From Prochilodus magdalenae (lineage: Eukaryota; Chordata; Actinopteri; Characiformes; Prochilodontidae): a stretch of DNA of 64,000 bases. Under the pieces are notes generated by a model. The model saw nothing but the letters and a program-made list of their open reading frames with translations. It was not told where the DNA came from and ran no database searches. Shown one piece after another: positions 1-27,059 of the stretch. Within the stretch, counting starts at the first letter, position 1. Every line of letters starts with the position of its first letter. The DNA is taken from positions 959,501 through 1,023,500 of the forward strand of contig JAMWET010005455.1 in assembly GCA_024036415.1 (NCBI GenBank). Direction: 5' to 3'. The position numbers and the translations under genes are program-made.

Positions 1-786
1 ATCCATGCCTTGACTGATTTATCTGAGGCTGAGCTACACTTGATGCATTTGGCGCAGAGCAATGTTTACATAGAACAGAGAAAGGGAGAGGGAGACGAGT
101 AAGAATGGGAGGAATTTAGGAAATGACAGAAACATGACATTTTAGCATTGCAATAAAGCAACATACAGTAAAATACATCTCTCTAATGATTTGGATGTTT
201 AGCCTGTGAGCATAGATAGGTCAGGAGCTCATGTTCTGCATGGAGTCTGGGTGTGATTTAAGCGTATCCTTGTCCTATCTTGCATGCGACTTCCTACTTC
301 CTACAGTGTTAACTTCCACTGCTCACCATTGCATGTATCGCTATAAGCCCATATTGTATAGCTACTGCTGAAATTCCTTTTGGGTCCGCTCTCGCTCTGT
401 GTATGGGTGAACAGGTAACTGTTGCCATGGTGAACACCCACTCATGTGCCAAACAAAGATCCAGATAGGCTGATATTTTCACTCTCTCTCCTTTTCTTCC
501 CACCCCCCCTCCCTTTGCTCCAAATGATTATGAAGTGATCTCATCTCTTGATACTTCAAGTAATGAATTACACTGAGTCACTTAAGTCTTAAATAGCACA
601 GATTAAATATTTGGCTCGTTCGTGTTACACCATACCATGCTAAACTGAGCACCTCTCTCTATGCCGCAGGTTGTGTATTTCCCACAATGCAGGGAAAAAT
701 CCCTAGGAACTGATGGAATTCCTCTATATTTAAAAATAGAACCGGTCCTAATACAACTCCTTAAGCGAGCTTGGTGTCCTGAAGAG
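1..786. other. Upstream/intronic sequence of the nhsl2-like gene, no exon recognised
   Basis: AT-rich sequence with pyrimidine runs and no ORF resembling a protein. It most likely belongs to the intron before the large nhsl2-like exon. An in-frame TGA at 780-782 means the coding exon cannot extend left of about 783. A clean pyrimidine-rich acceptor (CCGCAG at 664-669) exists, but the sequence behind it runs into that stop in the required frame. Confidence 0.5.
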
Positions 787-3700
787 CCATGGAACACACA
801 GCCCTGTTTTGCCCATCCCAGACCTGGACTGGTCCCAACGTCTCAACGTTTTCGGCCGAATGGGACGACTCCTTGAACTCCTACCTTTTGGCACCTGATG
901 TGATCAAACCCCCACCGCAATTCCAAGATCCAGAGGACCCATGCCAGTCTCCACCAACCAGCTCAACGGTCATAAGAAGGAGGGAAAAAGAAAAGGTTGC
1001 CACGGGCACCTCGCAGAAAGAGCGCAGAAGCAGACCTGCCAGTGCTGTGGAGCCCCACCGACGCTCACTGTCCCTTTCCACAGCCATAACCTCCAACCCA
1101 GCTGTAACTCGGCGACGATGCGAAAGCTATGCTCTGTCCTATCCCAGCAGCAGCTCAGAGGACAGCGGCAGTGATAGCACCTCTGTGAGGAAGGGAGATC
1201 ACCTTCCAGATGCGGTGCCTCAATCCAGGGCTCGGAGCATTGTTCTAAGAAAGGCCAAAAGGAAACCAGCCCCACCTGTACGGACAGTGTCACTGAACAA
1301 GCTTACAGATTTAAACCCTCCAGAGCGTAGAACGCAGAGCCTCTACATTCCCAGCGACACCCAGAATGTCATGCTCCTTCCAGACCTGATTCCAGTACCT
1401 AAGGCTGGTAATTCTGAGCAGTCCACTCCTGCTGCTGAGGGGCCAGGAAAGGTTCAGCCCATCTCCAGCCACAGGCCACTTAAAGAGCTGAGGTCCAGTG
1501 AACCATTCAAGTCAGGCCCCTCTGTAGGAACTTCAGGAAATGAAGCCACAAAGTTCCCTTACAACTCTGACTGTAACAACTCCCCATCATCCTCTCGCTC
1601 CTCACCCTCTCAACCGTCCATTTCCTCCCCTACCAAACCACCCGGGTCAGCCTCCCCTTCCAGTGGCTACTCAAGCCAGTGTGAGACACCCACTCAGCCA
1701 GCTATAACAGGACCCTCTCCACTTGGTTGCAGGATGCGTCCAAAACCTTCCAGTGCTGTTCCCGGCCAGCGAGCAAGAAACAGCAGGACGAGACTATCGC
1801 TACAGTTGCCTGAAACACAAGATGCCAGACCTACGCCTAATCCAGATCCCTCTCCCATCCATCCTAAAGCAAATCGCCGCTACTCAGACACGTCGGCCAC
1901 CACAAGACCTAAGCAAAGAATGAGCAACAGTATGATGATAATGCCTGTGGTGACCCAGGAGGACCTGAACAATGTGCGCTTGCGTTCAGTCAGTAGCTCA
2001 GACCTGGACAACACAGCTGTCTCTGGTGTGATAGAGGAGGAGAATGAAAGGGAAGGAAGCTCTGCTGCGAGTGCTCAGCAGAGCCCTAAAGCTAAACCCC
2101 CTGTAGCACCCAAGCCACCTGTATCCAAAAGGCCACCTAATACTGTGGCAAAGCCATCTTCTGGTGTAGATCCTCCACCACTCACTACCAATTATGGACC
2201 GGATGCCATTTACTCAACAGTTAACAAAGTTAAGTCAAATTCCATTTTTCCCCCACCGCCTAATTCTGGTGTTGACCATGAGCACCAAGTGCAGCAACAG
2301 TATGAGGTTCGGTCTCAACAGCATGTCAAGGAGACCATTCGTCCGCAACCCTTATGCGATTCCGGTGGCCCAAATATGCCACCCTTAAACACTGCTGGCC
2401 ACACCAAACTAAGTGAACCTCAAAAGAAGAGAAGAGCACCAGGCCCTCCAGTTGCAAAGAGACCTGATATGGTCCACTTACCGTGTGATAGCACAACTGC
2501 CCAGACACCTCACAGTTGCTCACAAAAAGAATACCATGTCACAGTGTATGGACTCATTCCCAGTTATCTACATGACAGTGAACGAGAGCAACCAAACGTC
2601 TCAGCTGTACCTGGTAAGAATTTTGTAATGAGGAGATGACTAAAGAATGAACATTGTTAAGCCTTGGATAACCGATCACTGGTTTTTCTCTTGACCAGAG
2701 CCTGAATCATATCGTAGAGTTACAGGGGAGGGACAAGTGCCAGATGTAGGCACTTTGCAGTTGGGGGCTGAGGAGGATGAAGTCTTTCTCCACAAGTCTG
2801 CATCTCACACAACAGAGGACTTGTTCACCATTATCCATAGGTAAGTTAGCAGACGTGGTCATCTTTCAAGCAGCTTTAACGTTACTGAGGAAATAAAAAA
2901 TGTTGTTAAAGGGAACGCAGTACACTTTACCGGTTTTCCCCCTTCGGTTCCCCCCTCGGTGTGTTGTAGCTTAATAGTGCATGTAACATTCTGCCTAGAT
3001 CCAAAGCACAAAGTACTCTCTACAACAGAAACCACTTTTCCCAGCTGCTTGAAAGACCTCATTGTAATTCCATCACTTTACTCTGTTACAAAGTGACATC
3101 ATCAAGTAACACATTCCTTATTACCCATCCACCGGCAAGCTGTGCATGCCGTTACAAAAGGCACAGCAATTACTTAAAGCAGTGTAGATGCAGAACTGCT
3201 CTTAACCGATCAGAGCACACTGGCCTTATCGGGTGACAGGCCTTAAAGACACTCTAACAGAGCATTTCAGACAGTGGGTAAACACAACAACACATGGTAA
3301 TAGAAACATATGTTTTTAAAACATAGAGGTATGTACATTCATCACAAACAGAATAGTTGCACCCAGAAGGATGTGTCGAATTGCAGTGCTAATGGGAAGG
3401 AAGATGGAAGATAAAGATTAGTAGGAACAATGAATGATGATAGCGGTTATGGACAATATGTATTAAGCTGCACATACAAAAGTATCGTCTCTCAGTATGG
3501 CTTAGGGCCATATGGCAACAGGTTTGTTAACCCAACATGTCAGACATCTCGGCATGGAGGTGTAGAGGTTCCTAATGGTGTCCTGTGATATCCGTCCCAT
3601 GCAGCTTGAATAATCTCACACAGTCACTGCAGATTTTCATCACACACAAATTCCTTGATCATCTTCACCAAGACAAAAGCGGGACTCATCACTGAAGACG

Positions 3701-4413
3701 ACCTGCTGCCCTTCTGGAGTCACTCCATGACAGTCTGGCACCACACCACTGCAGTCTTTGGCAACATTGACATGGTGTTAAAGGCAGTCGTCTTAACAGT
3801 CTGTATGCGTGTAGTCCAGCATCATGCAGCTGTCTGCCAAGGAGGGCATCTGACTCATGGAGGGCATCTCTGCTCACTGAATGTTTGCAATCGTGGCTGG
3901 TGGATCAGTCAGGGACAGCAACAAGGCCTGTCCCTGCTTATGTTACATGTTTGGCCGAGCGCAAAACCTAAATCATTCGCATGTCTCACAACGTCAAACC
4001 TACCCACCGAGTTTCATTCCTGTCATATGATTCCTTCTGGGTGCAGCTATAGGCTTTGACAGGAAGGCTTTCTAACTCTTGTGATGTTTGATCTAACCTT
4101 TGCTATCGTTTTGCCTTTTCCTAAAATTGTTTGTCTATATGACAGGTCTAAGAGGAAACTCTTGGGTCGCAAAGACTCCTTTGACAACAAGCAGGGTGAC
4201 CTGGGCACTCAAACAATTGGTGGCGTGTCCAAGACTACTTCCCAGAACGACAACTTTATGGCTCTCCTGAGAAGGACGAGAAGTGCCAAGGCCGGCTCCG
4301 GAAGCCGAATCTCAGCCACGGAGCTTCTGAGGAGCTCAAAACCTACGACTACAGGGCCTGCGGAATTGACAAGTTACAAAAACTACTACATGATGCAGTC
4401 ACATGGTCCTTGA
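787..4413 (+). CDS. nhsl2: Nance-Horan syndrome-like protein, 3' part (NHSL2-like), three coding exons
   Basis: Coding exons: about 787-2613, 2699-2840 and 4146-4413 (TGA 4411-4413). All joins are GT/AG and in frame, giving 744 residues from the Met at 789. NHS-family proteins are large, disordered, proline/serine-rich regulators of actin remodelling and cell morphology. Family marks seen: a block reading SIVLRKAKRKPAPPVRTVSL, a conserved SPSSGYSSQCETPTP-type block, MPVVTQEDLNNVRLRSVS, repeated PPVxKPPVxKRPP proline motifs, and the C-terminal signature TTEDLFTIIHRSKRKLLG split across exons 2 and 3. The SRISATELLRSS block near the end is the usual NHS-family tail. From remembered family sequences NHSL2 fits better than NHS or NHSL1, and linkage to gucy2f and irs4 agrees. 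The 5' exons lie outside the window. The left edge is uncertain: the acceptor is either AAG ending at 784 or GAG ending at 786, both weak, or ATG 789 is an alternative start. Confidence 0.8.
3337..4052 (-). mobile_element. Degenerate Tc1-like transposon (family B), in the last nhsl2 intron
   Basis: Ends are inverted copies of a motif reading AGTTGCACCCAGAAGG at the left and CCTTCTGGGTGCAGCTAT at the right. Minus-strand translation gives broken Tc1 transposase pieces: a VFSDESRF-type first catalytic Asp block near 3680-3710, and a C-terminal TPLGTSTPPCRD-like block near 3540-3590. Frameshifts and stops make it inactive. Related copies lie near 11819, 20926, 22325, 35701, 54855 and 63210. Confidence 0.65.
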
Positions 4414-4980
4414 GCTTTGGGTCTGTCGTTGTTGATGTCGTCTTGGCTGAAAATCACACTGCCATAGTTTTGCTCGCTTAAGCTTGTGAACAATCAGCTT
4501 GTAAATATCTGTCGTTTCAGTATACAGTAATTCAGGCAGTCCTGATTTTGTTTTTGATTTGAAATGAATGTTTTGGATTTTTTTTTCCGTAACTAAGAGA
4601 CTCGGAAATGTAAAGTCAGTAACTGGAGATTTATATTCTGCAAATTGCAGAACAAAAAAAAGAGCTTTATATGTAAATATAAATACAGAGAGTTGGTTTT
4701 ATCTTGTCTAAATGTTATTTACATCGTATGTTCTTTGGGCCCTTATCTTCTGGCCTGCTTTAAGTGAGATTAACATTTTGTCATAAGGCATAATGATGCT
4801 GCGTAATAATACTGTATATTAATGACTGTTTCCACATGATACTGCTGTAGATTTGCACATGTTCAGAGTATTTTTACCCATATGTGGCACAATGCATGTA
4901 ACACAAGAAGCTAGGCTTATGATGATTTGGGTGTATTGAACTGAGTGTTATGATAATAAAACATTTGCAGTTCTTAGCCC
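4414..4980 (+). other. nhsl2: nhsl2-like 3' UTR with polyadenylation signal
   Basis: A low-repeat, T-rich stretch follows the stop codon. A canonical AATAAA lies at 4955-4960 with T/G-rich sequence after it, so the transcript probably ends near 4975-4990. Confidence 0.6.
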
Positions 4981-7050
4981 TTGTCTATGTGCTATATACA
5001 TTGTCAAAGGTGCTATATATTGCTACTATTGCCTAAATTGCATGGTCATTGCAGCGAATGACAGAGAGACACCTGAGGAAGCGCTTGCATGAATAATGGG
5101 AGGGAATTAATATAATCTTCAGGTCACTCAGACTAAATCTGTAGTGCCATCATACGCCTGATGCAGCTGGACTGAATGGATTACATGCGTCACAACCTGT
5201 GAAAGCACTTTATTACGCTGTGGGCTTTGTTTTCTAGTTTTAAGCTTTCGAACGTTTTCTGCTTTACATTTATAAGCCTGGTGTTGCAGTGATATGTATT
5301 TTTGCTTATGGAAATTCTTGGACACCAATGACTGTGTGAAATATGTGGAGCTTGGCTGCATTTCGGAAGGACTATGCAGTTCTTCCATCACCCCATATGA
5401 CATGGTAAGTGCATCTGACCAAAATCAAATTACTTAGGGTATAATATTAACGGATTCTGCATCATAAGGACACTGTCTTAGCTTTGTACACGGTTCAAAT
5501 AGGAATTACATCACTTCATATGAATCCTCGACTCATAATGCACTATGAAGGCATTATATAACAAACATAACACCTTATAATACTTGGCATAAACTTGTTT
5601 AATATCTCTTAAATAGTTATAATGACATGCATAATACTTAATAATGCAGGAATATGCACCTTATAATGTCAGATTTAATAACACCTTATATTATCTGTCC
5701 ATAAGACCACTGTAAACACTAATGTTGTAATTCATTATGTAATGCAACACCATATAAAGTTTCATGCCAGGTCATTAGAGGCTTTAGGTAAAGTGAGTGC
5801 TTTTTTTAATCATAATTTAAATGTTTTAACAAATTGCATTTCAGTACATTACACCTTATAGAGCATTATAAGTGGTCTTTACGGGGTTTAAGTGAAGTAA
5901 GATTATCTTACTGATAATACAGGACATACAATGCGAATATGTTGAACTGCCAGATTCATATGTGGACCTGAATAAGCAAAGCTTGTTTAAGGCCATAGCT
6001 GATACAGTACATCATTCAACCTTACAATGTCCTTATGAACAGACATTATAAGGCATTATGAAACCTGACATTATAAGGTTCCATACTCTTGTTTTATAAA
6101 GTGTTATGCATGTAACTAGACATAGTTTTAAGTAAGTATGTAAGCCTATGCCTGGTGTTATTAGATATTATGTAAGCCTTATAACACCTTATAAATGCAT
6201 TATATATTACCTCATAATTAATTAGCTTATAATGCCAGATAGCAGTTACCAAGTGTTCTTTAAATGGGCTATTGTAAATAAGGTATACCTATGTATCAAC
6301 AGTGAGTTGCTTGTTTTTAACTAACATACATTTTATATCCCGTTTCTAGTAAGCATATATATTCTCTTTTCAATTCTTTGATTAACATTTTTTTTTTTTT
6401 ACAAAACTTTTATCTTTCACATGCGTACAGATTACTGTCCGCTCTGAAGACAATTTTATCAAATACTAGCAAAAAATGTATAAATTATTTATTTGAAAAT
6501 TACTAGCTAACAATTCAATTAAAAAATTACTACCTAAATATGGTTAGTTTATTCTAATTGCTACTTACAGTGGAAAAATACATTCATCTGCAGCATATGT
6601 GGACTTGCACGGCAGGCCAAATCATATAAGCTAACTGAAAACTAGAGCAGGTGAATCATAGATTTAAGCTGTTGGATTGGTTGCAGCTTTAAGAAACAGG
6701 ACTGGATGTCTGGATGAGCCCACAAAATATCTTGTAGTTCTGCACATTCAGAATTCCTGGGATTAAAAAAGGGAAAAAAACATTATTGTTATTTTATGCA
6801 CATCACTTCCCTTTCGCTTTGACGAGATTACCAGATATTTCATCATACACAGTGAAAGGGTGTTTTGTTGAAGACGCACACACAGTGAGCTGTATTCCGT
6901 ATACTCTGTTTTACAGGATCTGAGGTTTAAGGAAGAAGTACACTTTGCAGTGTAGCGCATCAGGTATCCGGCCCTGGGTGATGGGAGTCTGTGCTGCTGC
7001 AGCTCTAAGAAAACTTCCATCACCCACTGAGCGTGTAGCTGGCCTACGGT
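4981..7050. other. Intergenic region between nhsl2 and gucy2f; AT-rich repeat
   Basis: No gene is seen. From about 5490 to 6260 the sequence is a degenerate AT-rich repeat built on motifs such as CCTTATAATG and CATTATAAGG in both orientations, which suggests an old fold-back or miniature element. The last 450 bases should hold the gucy2f promoter and 5' UTR. Confidence 0.45.
6760..6765 (+). promoter_or_regulatory. Possible CRX/OTX-type site upstream of gucy2f
   Basis: GGATTA, the core recognised by photoreceptor homeodomain factors CRX/OTX, lies about 290 bp before the gucy2f ATG. A six-base match occurs often by chance, so this is only suggestive. Confidence 0.2.
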
Positions 7051-22192
<15,142 letters not shown>

Positions 22193-22324
22193 GGTAGTGT
22201 TATGCGTGGAAGAGAGCGTTACGTCAGGTTCATAACTTTTGGATCATCTCTTGCCGTTGGAGAAGCAACAGCCCTGTTCTATACATCCACACTTCTCCAA
22301 ATTCTGCTGTGATTTTATGTCACC

Positions 22325-22640
22325 ATCTTTAGTAATGTACACTCATCTTCAAATGAATTGTTGCAGCCAGTAGGAATCAACCGACAGGAATGAAACTTGG
22401 TGGGTAGGTTTGACATGTGTGTGACATGCGAATGATTCAGGTTGCAAGTTTTGTTGCCCATGTGATGTAAGCAAGAGCCATACCAAGAGACACTACTTCT
22501 GTATGTGTAGCTCAATAAATATTACCTCTATAAGTCTAAACTTATCATTTATTGTTCCTGGAAACCTTTTTATCCTTCCCAATAGCTTTTCAATCCCACA
22601 CTTCCTTCTGCTTGCAACTATTCTTTCAATGATGAGTGTG
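22325..22640 (-). mobile_element. Tc1-like family B copy just after gucy2f
   Basis: Both ends are present (CACTCATCTTCAAATGAATTGTTGC... at the left; GCAACTATTCTTTCAATGATGAGTG at the right) but the transposase core is deleted. It supplies an AATAAA at 22513-22518, about 320 bases after the gucy2f stop, which could serve as a polyadenylation signal. Confidence 0.5.
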
Positions 22641-23337
22641 TATATTAAAAGGTTTCTCAGGAGGATCATCCAGGAGTATGAAGATGTCAGCATGACCACA
22701 TGGAGGATATTTGTTTGGATAGTTATGTTATGTTTACAGTGTTAGCACAGTTATGGCTGTGATGTAGTCAATTGATAACTTGAGGCTCTGTAAAAAGACA
22801 CTGCTAAGCAGCACTGATCCAGAAAGAGTATTAGGATCTAAGAAGCTTTATAAACAGAATGTGGTTGCCTATGTGGCTTACGCCTACAACAACCATATTA
22901 AAACCATCATGCTTTTATAACGCTTCCTTCAGTCTGGCATTTCTACCGTGATGCTACACCTTTTGTCTTTGCACCAAAGCATAATAAAGGGACTAGCAGG
23001 AGTTTGATTGGAGTTAACAGCAACAAACACCACAAGTGTCCATGGTAGACAAAGAAATAAGCAGCCATGTGCCACCATAAGCAAGGATTGAGTGGTGGAC
23101 GAAGTACACATGTAGTTTAGTTAAAATAGAGTTTCCCACGATAAAATATTCCTCCAGTAAAAGTAGAAGTTCCTCCCTTTAGACCTCCACTTCAGTAAAA
23201 GTACTTTATACCTTCAAATGTACTAAAGTATGCAGAGTAAAAGTAGCATTATATGTTATGGCTCTTATGTCCTATTATTATTTCTGGAACAAGACTCTTA
23301 ATCAGCTCAGTTTGGGTGAAGAGACTCTAGTGTCTCT

Positions 23338-24003
23338 CTTACAGCACACTAACAAGCTACACTACTCACTGTACGCTAACACATTACACTTACTGAGTTA
23401 CTGTACACCAACACACTACTCACTGTACGCTAACGCATTACACTTACTGAGTTACTGTACACCAACACGCTACTTACAGTACACTAACACATTACACTTA
23501 CTGAGTTACTGTACACCAACACACTACTTACAGTACACTAACACATTACTGAGCTACTGTACACCAACACACTACTTACAGTACACTAACACATTACACT
23601 TACTGAGTTACTGTACACCAACACACTACTTACAGTACACTAACACATTACACTTACTGAGTTACTGTACACCAACACACTACTTACAGTACACTAACAC
23701 ATTACACTTACTGAGTTACTGTACACCAACACACTACTTACAGTACACTAACACATTACACTTACTGAGTTACTGTACACCAACACACTACTTACAGTAC
23801 ACTAACACATTACACTTACTGAGTTACTGTACACCAAACACTACTTACAGTACACTAACACATTACACTTACTGAGTTACTGTACACCAACACACCAACA
23901 CACTACTTACAGTACACTAACACATTACACTTACTGAGTTACTGTACACCAAACACTACTTACAGTACACTAACACATCACACTTACTGAGTTACTGCAC
24001 AAC
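23338..24003 (+). repeat. 54-bp minisatellite, about twelve copies
   Basis: Tandem units of about 54 bp contain CTTACTGAGTTACTGTACAC and CTACTTACAGTACACTAACA, with a few shortened copies (near 23540 and 23840). Because 54 is a multiple of three, the array keeps an open frame of about 200 codons. The peptide is pure repeat and not a gene. Confidence 0.9.
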
Positions 24004-24348
24004 ACTTTGAGGACCAGACTGAAACAAAGTTGAAACTTAGAAGTTTTGAGGTGGTTGTATGAGATAGTTGTCCTCTCTTAAAAATAAAGGATTCTCTGGA
24101 TATCATGGAGGAGTTACTTTGATGGCCTAAAACACTTGGCTGGGAAAGTTTTAAAGCTGAAAGAACCTTTTTAGCTTTTAAACCAAATAAGGATCTCTCA
24201 TAATTTCATCACATTTATTTTTAAGATTGTCTGCTAAATGTTTAATCCATGCATATAATTGGTTCCAGGCCTGACTGAAGGCGATCCCGCTGGGGTCAGA
24301 GAAAGCCGACCCTGCATCTGAACCCATTGGTTTCTTTGTGTTTTACAG

Positions 24349-24478
24349 GCCAGAGATCACACGAGACTTCAAAAGGGTGCTGAAGAAGGCAGTAAGGAGA
24401 CTTTCACTTGTGAGACACGTGGCCCAGCTGCCCCCCATGGAAGGCACAGAAGAAAACGTTATGATCCACCATCACTGA
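24349..24478 (+). CDS. gucy2f: Candidate alternative terminal exon of gucy2f
   Basis: A good acceptor (TTTGTGTTTTACAG) ends at 24348. The next 130 bases read openly to TGA 24476-24478 in exactly the phase (2) needed to follow the donor at 21829. It would replace the 29-residue basic tail with about 43 residues (PEITRDFKRVLKKAVRRLSL onwards). Matching phase has a one-in-three chance of coincidence and I do not recognise the peptide. It could also be a 3' UTR exon. Confidence 0.35.
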
Positions 24479-25424
24479 GAAAACCGACCTACCAAAGTCA
24501 TGTGTGTGACCGACTAGAGTGGACCTTTATGAGAGAGTGGACCTTTATGCAAAAATGACAGACGTGCGCAAGCATTTGTTTCAGCTTCTTCTTCCTTTTA
24601 TTTACAGTACGAGGCAACAGATAAGGAGAACGCATGAAGAAATGACCTGCTACTTTGGCAAAAGCTCAGCGCAATGTTCTAGATCAGTGTTTCCCAGCTG
24701 GTCCAGGAGGCCCAGTGCCCTGCATGCTTTAGTGCTTTTCCTGCCTTAGCACACCCACTTTAACACAAGAACAGGCTGTTAATGAGCTGATTGGTTGGAT
24801 TAGGTGTGTGTTGGGAGTACACTAAAACCAGGAGTTGGGAAACACTTCTAGATCTAGATTCATATAACTGGAGGTTACAGTGGACAGTCAATACATTAAG
24901 CAAAGAGGATGAGGTATGTGTAAGTGTTGAAGGGTCAACTGCTTTGCGCACCTGGAGATTATACCTCAGTAAGAGGCTCTTCAAATGAATTTGGCTGTGT
25001 TGTGTTTATAAATAGCCCGTGGGACTATTACGCTAAGCCAGAGAAGGATCAGATCAGACTCTGTTCTTGCACATTAACCCAGTTCGCTCAGGTCCATTAA
25101 GTGGACGCTGAGCTAAGTAAGAGGAGCTATCTGAAACTCATGCTGGAGGTGTGTATATACTGTAGCTGCTTATAGGGTTTTTCATATTCTATCCCAAAAC
25201 ATGGAAAGATATTGGAGTGCATTCTAACTAGTGTGCCAGGTGAACAGGCTAGTTCCTTTTTGGTTATTATAATGTACAGTAAAATCAATACAAAGTCAAC
25301 ATAAAAGCAGTCTTTGTACTTCTAGGACTTGGTCCTGCTGGCCACCTCTTCTCTGCACATTTTAGTGCTTTCCCAGCTCTAACATACCCAGTTCTACTCA
25401 TGCTGCCTTTGGGTACTGCTCAAA

Positions 25425-25620
25425 AACAGGTATATACCAATGTGTGTCTGATCCACTCACACCAGCACAAAACACACTAACACACACCACACAATGTAAC
25501 AGGGTATACAGAGAAACAGGTGTACTACAGTCTGTAACTTTAGGACTACAAGGTGCACTTATATGGTCAGTGGAGCTGATACAATATATAAAGAGTCTAG
25601 ATACATTGAGGTGGTCATTT
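25425..25620. mobile_element. Family A fold-back element fragment
   Basis: Holds only one arm: TGTGTCTGATCCACTCACAC, ACACTAACACACACCACACA, then TGGTCAGTGGAGCTGATACA. A truncated copy of the family seen at 32240-32845. Confidence 0.5.
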
Positions 25621-26799
25621 ATATATATATATCATACAGTGCTAAGTTTGCCATTGTTTATTGTTAGAATTGGGGAAAGGTTGCACTACACATCACATCT
25701 CATAAACCCACGCCATCATCTTGTGCTTGTCACACTTGTAAATATGACTGTTTACACAGAAAGTGGAAAAACCGCCAGTTTCCGACACCACATAGCATCA
25801 GTAAGGGGTGGTTAATGAGCAGGCTGGGCTTCCTGAACGCATCTTATCATAAAGATGCTTCCTAAATGGTAGAGCGAGCATAACACTGAGCACTCTCTCT
25901 ACTTTAGGGGAACTGGGCTCTGGTTAGTTGAATGAGGTAAGGCACTAAAAGTAAAAAGAAGAGGAGAGGGTCTTCGGAACCAGAGTTAGGAGCCATTGTT
26001 CTTAGGAATAGGTCACTAATCTTATCGATGAGGGCTGCTGGGTTTCATTCCAGATGAAGTGGAAGCACTCCTGAGTCCTTGTTTAATCAACTGGTCTTCA
26101 TATAAGTGATTAGTAAAATTAACTATTATTTGAATTGAAAACCTGTGGATGGCAGAGCCTTTCAGCTCTAGTCATGGGGTTCCCAGACCTGTGCAAAGTT
26201 TCATGCATGCTTGATCCAGCCCACCATGAGCTTAGTAATGTGCTAAGGCAAGTTGAAACTGTGTATGGCAAAAGGTTCCCTTAAGCTTGCCCCCTCCAGT
26301 AAAACGTCTTATTTCTATATAGAAGCTAATTATTAGGGATAGAGAATGTACACTGGACCTTCAGGCCTGGATACGTACTCCCACGTATTTTGGTTGTGTG
26401 AATCCTGTTGTGTTGTCAGTTTAACTGTAAATCAGTAATGTTTTTGTCAGCACTGAAATGATGTTGCTCTAACTGACCAAAGCATGTAATTAAATGACCC
26501 ATTAATACACATTAAAAAATACTGTAATTAATACTTTAATATGACCTGCTTTACATTAAAGGAATTTTTGAACATATATGTCTGTATGACAAATTGCTTG
26601 TGGATTTTTAAGGTGGGGTGGTGTTGGGGGGCGAGTCACTGTTGGTATGACATCAGACCTTCTGCCTGTGTTCATAACGCAAGTTTCCAAAGTGCTGCCT
26701 ATATTTAAAGTGAACAACAAGGTGAATCGAGTGTTAATACAAATAAATAATAACATATATACATAAATAACTAACAGCAAACTAATAAAAGATCTCTAA

Positions 26800-26935
26800 C
26801 AATGCAAGTAAATAAATGAACAAATAAACGAGTAAAGACCTCTAACTGAACAAATAAACAAATAAATAAATGACCTCTGAGCAAATAAATAAATAAAAGA
26901 CCTCTAACTGAGCAAATAAATAAATAAATAAATGC
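26800..26935. repeat. AAAT microsatellite region
   Basis: Imperfect AAATAAATAAAT runs are interrupted by AAAGACCTCTAACTGA(A/G)C, which itself recurs several times, so a roughly 40-base higher-order repeat is visible. Confidence 0.7.
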
Positions 26936-27059
26936 ATTCCCACAACCATCAGAAGCAACTGTATACGACGAAAATAAAATATTTATATAATCATATAAAA
27001 CACAGCAAAAACACGGGGCTAATACTCCCGTCGTACAGTGTAATATCCCCTGGTCAAAC

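Larger units (their letters stand above)
22193..27040. other. Intergenic region between gucy2f and irs4
   Basis: No independent gene is recognised. It contains a family B element (22325-22640), the 54-bp minisatellite (23338-24003), the candidate alternative gucy2f exon (24349-24478), a family A fragment (25425-25620) and an AAAT-rich stretch (26800-26935). Confidence 0.5.

Noticed and set aside
661..876. 71-codon ORF overlapping the start of the nhsl2 exon
   Set aside because: A different frame from the recognised NHS protein, with no similarity to it; a shadow ORF.
3655..4059. 134-codon ORF in the last nhsl2 intron
   Set aside because: Lies antisense to decayed Tc1 transposase in a family B element.
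23258..23875. 205-codon ORF rich in Tyr, Thr, His and Leu
   Set aside because: It is the translation of the 54-bp minisatellite; there are no splice sites, no known domain, and it is pure repeat.
23338..24003. Regular repeats resembling a CRISPR array
   Set aside because: The units are contiguous without unique spacers, and the genome is vertebrate; it is a minisatellite.
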